A stretch of 35,121 nt of DNA. Source: Burkholderia sp. E7m39. GTDB taxonomy: Bacteria > Pseudomonadota > Gammaproteobacteria > Burkholderiales > Burkholderiaceae. The stretch's first letter is position 1. Every line of letters begins with the position of its first letter. The stretch covers positions 1 to 35,121 of the forward strand of contig BBSL01000053.1 of NCBI GenBank assembly GCA_001319865.1. The letters are read 5' to 3'. Both the position numbers and the translations under genes were made by a program. This document shows positions 30,011 to 35,121 of the stretch, piece by piece. Below the pieces are notes generated by a model, which did no database searches, was not told the origin of the DNA, and was given only the letters and a program-made list of their open reading frames with translations.

Positions 30011-31129
30011 ATGCGTTCCGTTATCGCAGATTCCAGGCGATTGGTCGTGAAAGTCGGATCTAGCCTCGTGACGAATGACGGACGTGGCCTCGATCATGCG
30101 GCAATCGGCCGCTGGGCCGCGCAGATTGCCGCGTTGCGCGGGCAGGGCAAGGAAGTCGTGCTCGTCAGCTCGGGCGCAATTGCAGAAGGCATGCAGCGCC
30201 TTGGCTGGACTAAGCGCCCGCGTGAGATCGACGAACTTCAGGCGGCGGCGGCCGTCGGGCAGATGGGGCTCGCACAGGTCTACGAAAGCCGCTTCGCCGA
30301 GCATTCGATCCGCACCGCGCAAATTCTGCTGACGCACGGCGACCTGGCCGACCGCGAGCGCTATCTGAATGCGCGCTCGACGCTGTTGACGCTGCTGCGT
30401 CTTGGCGTGGTGCCCATCATCAACGAGAACGACACCGTCGTCACCGACGAAATCAAGTTCGGCGATAACGACACGCTTGGCGCGCTAGTCGCGAATCTGA
30501 TCGAAGGCGATGCGCTGATCATCCTCACCGACCAGCAAGGACTCTTCACCGCCGATCCACGCAAGGACCCCGCGGCGACTCTCGTCCAGCAGGCCGACGC
30601 CGGTACGCCGGAACTCGAGGCAATGGCGGGCGGCGCGGGGTCGAGTATCGGCCGGGGCGGCATGCTGACCAAGATTCTCGCCGCCAAACGCGCGGCGCAT
30701 AGCGGCGCGAACACGGTGATCGCGAGCGGCCGCGAGGCGGATGTGCTCGCGCGGCTCGCCTCGGGTGAAGCAATCGGCACGCAATTGATCGCGCGTACGG
30801 CCCGGATGGCCGCGCGCAAGCAATGGATGGCGGATCATCTGCAGGTTCGCGGGCACGTGGTGATCGACGACGGTGCCGTCGAGAAACTCACGGAAGGCGG
30901 CAAGAGCCTGCTGCCGATCGGCGTCGTCGGTGTGCAGGGCGCATTTGCGCGCGGCGAGGTGATCGCGTGCCTGAGCGCATCGGGGCGTGAGGTCGCGCGC
31001 GGGCTGACCAACTACAGCAGCGCGGAGGCGAAGCTCATCCAGCGTCGTCCGAGCGGCGAGATCGAATCGGTATTGGGCTATATGCTGGAGCCGGAACTCA
31101 TCCATCGCGACAACCTTGTGCTCGTCTAG
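30011..31129 (+). CDS. proB: Glutamate 5-kinase ProB
   Basis: ProB phosphorylates glutamate in the first step of proline synthesis. The 372-residue product has an amino acid kinase domain starting [16 protein letters not shown], with [17 protein letters not shown] (about residue 139) and the [15 protein letters not shown] segment (about residue 214). A C-terminal PUA domain follows after about residue 280. The ATG at 30011 is preferred because TTGGAG precedes it; the frame is open for 13 codons upstream. It is followed by a strong bidirectional terminator. No proA is in the window. Confidence 0.96.
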   Translation: MRSVIADSRRLVVKVGSSLVTNDGRGLDHAAIGRWAAQIAALRGQGKEVVLVSSGAIAEGMQRLGWTKRPREIDELQAAAAVGQMGLAQVYESRFAEHSIRTAQILLTHGDLADRERYLNARSTLLTLLRLGVVPIINENDTVVTDEIKFGDNDTLGALVANLIEGDALIILTDQQGLFTADPRKDPAATLVQQADAGTPELEAMAGGAGSSIGRGGMLTKILAAKRAAHSGANTVIASGREADVLARLASGEAIGTQLIARTARMAARKQWMADHLQVRGHVVIDDGAVEKLTEGGKSLLPIGVVGVQGAFARGEVIACLSASGREVARGLTNYSSAEAKLIQRRPSGEIESVLGYMLEPELIHRDNLVLV

Positions 31130-31167
31130 ACGCGCTCCGCGGTATCGCGCTCCTCGGAAATCAAAAA

Positions 31168-31206
31168 CAAAAAGCCGTCCCATCGTAGCGAGGGGACGGC
31201 TTTTTG
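31168..31206. terminator. Bidirectional intrinsic terminator between proB and the CNP1-like gene
   Basis: CAAAAAGCCGTCCC (31168-31181) pairs with GGGACGGCTTTTTG (31193-31206) across 11 bases. A and T tracts on the two sides let it serve both converging transcripts. Confidence 0.92.
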
Positions 31207-31265
31207 TTGCGCCAGCATCGAGGCCAACACTTTCCACACGGATGCCGCGAAGCGGCGACGTGTCA

Positions 31266-31293
31266 GCCGCGAATCAGCTGCCGCGAATCAGCG
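31266..31293. repeat. 14-base tandem duplication at the 3' end of the CNP1-like gene
   Basis: GCCGCGAATCAGCT (31266-31279) is followed directly by GCCGCGAATCAGCG (31280-31293), 13 of 14 bases identical. The stop codon of the gene (31274-31276) falls within the duplication. Confidence 0.75.
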
Positions 31294-31849
31294 TGCTGTT
31301 CACGCGCTTGTACCTGATGTTGTTCAGGATCGTATCCGTGTTACCCGTGGGTATCTTGCTCGAGCAGAAGTAATCTTGATAGAGCGCCGCGTGATAGGCA
31401 TTCAGGTCGCCATTTTCGATGCGCGACCAGTCGTTCTGGACCGTGCGGTCCCAGCCGTCGTGGTCCGCGTTGAGGCCCGCGTACAACTTCCACGAGTAGT
31501 CTTCACAGCGGATGCCTTCGTAGTTCACGTTGCGTGCGCCGCTCGGACTCGTGATCACGACTGTGTAGCGAATCACGCCGTCGCTATCCACCGTCAGCGA
31601 TTTCGCATCGAGCGAAAACTGTAGCGGGGTGTTTTGCGACACCGTGAAAGGCAGCAGATTGCCCGGCTGTGGCATTGCCGGGAGCGTGTCCACCTTCTTT
31701 TCAGTCCAGGTCGACGGTTTGTCGAACAGGTATTGGAAGTCGCTCTTGGGTCCGTCGGCGGAAGTGGGAGTGGAATTCTTGGTGCTCGAACAGCCGGCCA
31801 GCACGATGCCCGCGGCGACGCACGCCACGGCGAAAGCAGATACTTTCAA
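31274..31849 (-). CDS. CNP1-like family lipoprotein
   Basis: The 191-residue product has a lipoprotein signal peptide of 19 residues ending in the lipobox LAGC, with Cys20 as the lipidation site. The following Ser/Thr-rich linker leads to a domain of the CNP1-like family, with GARNVNYEGIRCEDYSWKLY and a second Cys near YQDYFCSSKIPTG that may form a disulfide with the first. Function is unknown. The start is TTG (complement of 31847-31849), supported by AGGAAA seven bases upstream. It converges on proB and is 75 bases from rppH on the same strand. Confidence 0.85.
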   Translation of the reverse strand: MKVSAFAVACVAAGIVLAGCSSTKNSTPTSADGPKSDFQYLFDKPSTWTEKKVDTLPAMPQPGNLLPFTVSQNTPLQFSLDAKSLTVDSDGVIRYTVVITSPSGARNVNYEGIRCEDYSWKLYAGLNADHDGWDRTVQNDWSRIENGDLNAYHAALYQDYFCSSKIPTGNTDTILNNIRYKRVNSTLIRGS

Positions 31850-31924
31850 TATGATTTCCTCGAAACGCCGGCGCAGCGTGTCGCACGCCGCACCGGCAGA
31901 TGCGGCATGGACAGCCGCGCAGCG

Positions 31925-32620
31925 TCAGTCGCGCAGTCCCGGTGCCTGAACGACCGGGTCTTCCGTCGACGAACAGTCCGAACCGATTGTCGCACGCAGC
32001 GTGGTTTCGACCGCAATTGTCGTTGTGACGGTCGTCACTGACGCGGCGGACCCCAGCGATGCGCCCGGCGGTGTATTCACCGACGACGCCATCCGCGGAT
32101 AGCGCTGCCCGTGATGATGTCCACCGGGCCGTTCCGTGCGCGGCGCAGGGCGCCGCAGGAAGCGGGACAATTCCGTTAACGCCAGCTGATACACATCCCG
32201 CTTGAACTCGATCACACAGTCGAGCGGCACCCAGTACTCGTTCCAGCGCCAGGCATCGAACTCGGGGTGATCGGTCGCGCGCAAACAGATATCGCAATCG
32301 CGTCCAACCATCCGGAGAAGGAACCAGATCTGCTTCTGGCCGCGGTAATGACCGCGCACCTCACGCTTGATGAACTTGTCAGGCACCTCATAACGCAACC
32401 AGTCGCGCGTGCGACCGATGACCTTGACGTGCTCCGGAAGCAAGCCGGTTTCTTCGTGCAACTCCCTAAACATCGCTTGCACGGGGGTTTCACCGTATTT
32501 GATGCCCCCTTGCGGAAACTGCCAGGAATGTTCACGTAGCCGCTTGCCCCAAAACACCTCGTTGTGAGCGTTCAAGAGGATGATGCCGACGTTCGGGCGA
32601 AAGCCTTCACGATCCAGCAT
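31925..32620 (-). CDS. rppH: RNA pyrophosphohydrolase RppH
   Basis: RppH removes pyrophosphate from mRNA 5' ends and triggers decay. The ATG at 32618-32620 (complement) gives [20 protein letters not shown], the usual N-terminus, with AAGGTGG upstream; the longer open frame is not needed. The Nudix box is [20 protein letters not shown] followed by [12 protein letters not shown] just before it is diagnostic of RppH. The product is 231 residues, with a C-terminal tail of about 65 residues beyond the E. coli-like core that is Thr/Val-rich and probably disordered. Divergent from proS. Confidence 0.95.
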   Translation of the reverse strand: MLDREGFRPNVGIILLNAHNEVFWGKRLREHSWQFPQGGIKYGETPVQAMFRELHEETGLLPEHVKVIGRTRDWLRYEVPDKFIKREVRGHYRGQKQIWFLLRMVGRDCDICLRATDHPEFDAWRWNEYWVPLDCVIEFKRDVYQLALTELSRFLRRPAPRTERPGGHHHGQRYPRMASSVNTPPGASLGSAASVTTVTTTIAVETTLRATIGSDCSSTEDPVVQAPGLRD

Positions 32621-32653
32621 ACAACCACCTTCGAATCCTTTAAAATTGCTTTG

Positions 32654-32659
32654 ATTATA
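32654..32659 (-). promoter_or_regulatory. Candidate -10 box of rppH
   Basis: TATAAT on the - strand, 34 bases before the rppH ATG, in a short AT-rich stretch. No good -35 box at 16-18 bases. The overlapping + strand TATAAA (32656-32661) could serve proS but is over 230 bases from its start. Confidence 0.4.
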
Positions 32660-32863
32660 AACAGATAACGGGTCTAACGCACCGCTTCGCACCAGATTGG
32701 CGCGATTGCCCGTAACCAGCCGTTTCAGCCGCCGCGAGCGCGGTTTATCCTGCGCGGCAGGCGAAATGCCCGCGCATGCGACAATCGCTTTTCGGCCTGC
32801 GGCGCGCGCATTCCGGCATGCGCCGGGCGTAACGGCTCACGAACCCATCGTCTTACCTTTTCG

Positions 32864-32883
32864 GGCGGCCCCATTGGTCCGCC
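32864..32883 (+). other. Stem-loop directly upstream of proS
   Basis: GGCGG and CCGCC form the outer stem. After one mismatch CC pairs with GG around CATT. It ends 17 bases before the proS ATG and so would lie in the leader near the ribosome binding site. The rest of 32693-32863 shows no clear promoter. Confidence 0.3.
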
Positions 32884-32900
32884 GCTTTTGGAAAATCTGA

Positions 32901-34637
32901 ATGAAAGCCTCCCGTTTCTTTATTGGCACCCTGAAGGAAGCGCCCGCCGACGCGGAAATCGTCAGTCACAAGCTCATGGTTCGTGCCGGCATGATCCGGC
33001 GCGTGGCTGGCGGCATCTACAACTATCTGCCAATTGGCCTGCGCTCGATCCGCAAGGTGGAAGCGATCGTGCGCGAGGAAATGAACCGGGCAGGCGCGAT
33101 CGAACTGCTGATGCCGGCTGTGCAGCCGGCGGAGCTGTGGCAGGAATCGGGCCGGTGGGAAAAATATGGTCCCGAACTGCTGCGCTTCAAGGATCGCAAG
33201 CAGACCGACTTCGTGATCGGGCCGACGCACGAAGAAGTCGTGACGGACATCGCGCGCAACCAGATCAAGAGCTATCGTCAGCTGCCCGTGAACTTCTATC
33301 AGGTGCAGACGAAGTTCCGCGACGAAATCCGTCCGCGTTTCGGCGTGATGCGTGGCCGCGAGTTCATCATGAAGGACGCGTATTCGTTCGATAAGGACAT
33401 GGACGGCCTGCGCGAGTCGTATCGCAAGATGTACGAAGCATACGTGCGCATTTTCACGCGCCTTGGTCTCGACTTCCGCGCGGTCGCGGCGGACAACGGC
33501 TCGATCGGCGGCAGCGGCTCGCACGAATTCCACGTGATCGCCGACACGGGCGAGGACGACATCGCGTATTGCCCCACTTCGGATTTCGCCTCGAACGTCG
33601 AAGCGGCCGAAGCGCTGCCGCTGATCGCCGAACGCGCCGCGCCGAAGGAAGAGCTCAAGAAGACGCCGACGCCGGGCAAGGCGAAGTGCGAAGCCGTCGC
33701 CGAGTACCTGAACATTCCGCTCGAAAAGACGATCAAGTCGATCATCCTCGCCACGGACAACGAAGGCGCCGAGCCGACCATCTGGCTGCTGATGCTGCGC
33801 GGCGACCACGATCTGAACGAGATCAAGGTCAACAAGCTGCCGGGTCTGGCCGAGTTCCGCTTCGCGACGGAAGAAGAAATCGTCGAGTGGTTCGGCACGC
33901 CGCCGGGCTACCTCGGGCCTATCAACACGAAGAAGCCGGTCAAGGTGATCGCGGACCGCACGGTCGCGAACATGAGTGATTTCGTGGTCGGCACGAACGA
34001 AGTCGATTTCCACACGACGGGCGTCAACTGGGGCCGCGATCTGCCCGAACCCGTCGTCGCGGACATCCGCAACGTGAAGAAGGGCGATCCGTCGCCGGAC
34101 GGCAAGGGCGTGATCGACATCTGCCGCGGCATCGAAGTCGGCCACGTGTTCCAGCTCGGCACGAAGTATTCGGAAGCGATGAACGCGACCTTCCTCGACG
34201 AAAACGGCAAGCCGCAGCCGATGCAGATGGGCTGCTACGGCATCGGCGTCACGCGTATTCTCGGCGCCGCGATCGAGCAGAACTTCGACGAGAAGGGCAT
34301 CATCTGGCCGGAATCGATCGCGCCGTTCGAAGTCGTGCTGTGCCCGATGGGCTACGACCGCAGCGAGGCCGTGCGCGAGCAGGCCGACAAGCTGCACGAC
34401 GAACTGACGGCAGCGGGCATCGACGTGATCCTGGACGATCGCGGCGAGCGCCCGGGCGTGATGTTCGCGGATTGGGAACTGATCGGCGTGCCGCATCGTC
34501 TGGTGATCGGCGATCGCGGCCTGAAGGACGGCAAGATCGAGTACCAGGGCCGCCGCGACACGGAAGCGTCGCTGTTGCCCGTCGAGGGCGCGGCGCAGGC
34601 CGTCATCGACAAGATCAAAGCGGCGCTGGCGCGCTGA
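32901..34637 (+). CDS. proS: Prolyl-tRNA synthetase ProS (bacterial type)
   Basis: ProS charges tRNA-Pro with proline; a tRNA-Pro gene is also in this window. The 578-residue length fits the bacterial form with an inserted editing domain. Class II motif 2 is seen in [20 protein letters not shown] (about residue 137) and motif 3 in [17 protein letters not shown] (about residue 445). The editing domain lies between about residues 230 and 400. The C-terminal anticodon-binding domain has [21 protein letters not shown] weak GGAAAA precedes the ATG. The MarC-family gene follows after 11 bases. Confidence 0.98.
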   Translation: MKASRFFIGTLKEAPADAEIVSHKLMVRAGMIRRVAGGIYNYLPIGLRSIRKVEAIVREEMNRAGAIELLMPAVQPAELWQESGRWEKYGPELLRFKDRKQTDFVIGPTHEEVVTDIARNQIKSYRQLPVNFYQVQTKFRDEIRPRFGVMRGREFIMKDAYSFDKDMDGLRESYRKMYEAYVRIFTRLGLDFRAVAADNGSIGGSGSHEFHVIADTGEDDIAYCPTSDFASNVEAAEALPLIAERAAPKEELKKTPTPGKAKCEAVAEYLNIPLEKTIKSIILATDNEGAEPTIWLLMLRGDHDLNEIKVNKLPGLAEFRFATEEEIVEWFGTPPGYLGPINTKKPVKVIADRTVANMSDFVVGTNEVDFHTTGVNWGRDLPEPVVADIRNVKKGDPSPDGKGVIDICRGIEVGHVFQLGTKYSEAMNATFLDENGKPQPMQMGCYGIGVTRILGAAIEQNFDEKGIIWPESIAPFEVVLCPMGYDRSEAVREQADKLHDELTAAGIDVILDDRGERPGVMFADWELIGVPHRLVIGDRGLKDGKIEYQGRRDTEASLLPVEGAAQAVIDKIKAALAR

Positions 34638-34648
34638 CAGGGGGGACG

Positions 34649-35121
34649 GTGGAGTACAACTTTTTGTCCGCGACCGTCCTGCTCATCCTCATCACTGATC
34701 CACTCGGCAACATCCCGCTCTTCATCAACTGCCTGCGGGGTGTTGCGCCTCACCGGCGCATTCGCGTGATTCTGCGCGAAGTCGCCATCGCGTTCGTGAT
34801 CCTGCTGATCTTCATGCTCGTCGGCGACCGCTTTCTGCGGATGATGAGCCTGACGGATCTGTCGTTGCGCATCGGCGGCGGGATCGTGCTGTTCCTGATC
34901 GCACTGCGGATGATCTTCCCGCATCCCGACGGACCGTTCGGCGCCGACACGCGCGCCGCCGAGCCCATGATCGTGCCGCTCGCGATTCCCGCGCTCGCCG
35001 GCCCGTCGGCACTGGCGACGGTGATGCTGCTGACGTCGCAGGCGCCGAACAAGATGGCCGAAGTGGGTGGCCGCGCTGACGGTGACGATGATCGTCTGTG
35101 CCGTCGTGCTGGTGATGGCCG
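34649..35121 (+). CDS. MarC family integral membrane protein, 5' part, apparently frameshifted near its visible end
   Basis: The gene starts at a GTG (34649) after the AGGGGGG site, 11 bases behind proS. It encodes MEYNFLSATVLLILITDPLG, the MarC/YhgN family N-terminus, then GGGIVLFLIALRMIF and PLAIPALAGPSALATVMLL. MarC proteins are six-helix inner-membrane proteins of unsettled function. After KMAE (codon ending 35062) the frame changes to polar GGRADGDDDRLCRR. Moving by one base from 35064 restores WVAALTVTMIVCAVVLVMA, which is the expected next membrane helix. One extra base at 35060-35063 therefore disrupts the gene, or is a sequence error. The gene runs off the right edge. Confidence 0.85.
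   Translation, partial: MEYNFLSATVLLILITDPLGNIPLFINCLRGVAPHRRIRVILREVAIAFVILLIFMLVGDRFLRMMSLTDLSLRIGGGIVLFLIALRMIFPHPDGPFGADTRAAEPMIVPLAIPALAGPSALATVMLLTSQAPNKMAEVGGRADGDDDRLCRRAGDG

Noticed and set aside
31130..31300. A small RNA gene between proB and the CNP1-like gene
   Set aside because: The only structure is the bidirectional terminator at 31168-31206, which convergent genes explain.
32853..34496. A 547-codon - strand frame over proS
   Set aside because: Shadow of proS, whose class II synthetase motifs are complete.

Overview
The window is GC-rich and fully coding-dense. It carries the gene order of a Burkholderiaceae chromosome (Burkholderia/Paraburkholderia/Caballeronia type). This placement rests on protein families and synteny recognised by eye, not on a database search. 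I see no insertion sequence, prophage, integrase, CRISPR array or toxin-antitoxin pair. It is a core housekeeping region, and the main interest lies in short regulatory structures between genes and in one apparently broken gene at the right edge.

Positions 1-11355 hold the right half of the division and cell wall (dcw) cluster: murF (3' end), mraY, murD, ftsW, murG, murC, ddl, ftsQ, ftsA, ftsZ. All are on the + strand, and murD/ftsW, ftsW/murG, murG/murC and murC/ddl each share an ATGA stop-start overlap. These genes finish UDP-MurNAc-pentapeptide, make lipid I and II, move or polymerise it, and build the Z ring. A type II peroxiredoxin gene and lpxC (committed step of lipid A synthesis) follow, and lpxC ends at a strong bidirectional terminator.

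Positions 13376-19718 hold a divergent dciA-type (DUF721) gene, secA, argJ, a DUF815 ATPase gene and mutT. Converging on these from the - strand (19816-26491) are yacG, zapD, coaE, a prepilin peptidase gene, pilC-like and pilB-like genes, and a CNNM/CBS/CorC membrane protein gene. The order lpxC-secA-mutT-yacG-zapD-coaE-pilCB resembles the E. coli region lpxC-secM-secA-mutT-yacG-zapD-coaE-hofCB. No secM gene is present, but a 26-codon reading frame sits directly before secA and its stop codon overlaps the secA start codon.

Positions 26615-35121 hold a tRNA-Pro(CGG) gene with its terminator and ispB, both on the - strand. Divergent from ispB are rplU-rpmA with a near-consensus sigma70 promoter, obgE and proB. 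Then come a CNP1-like lipoprotein gene and rppH on the - strand, and proS on the + strand. The last gene is a MarC-family membrane protein gene that appears frameshifted about 60 bases before the window ends. No gene-free stretch exceeds 300 bases; the longest are 13880-14177, 12105-12375 and 32621-32900, and their contents are described in the entries.
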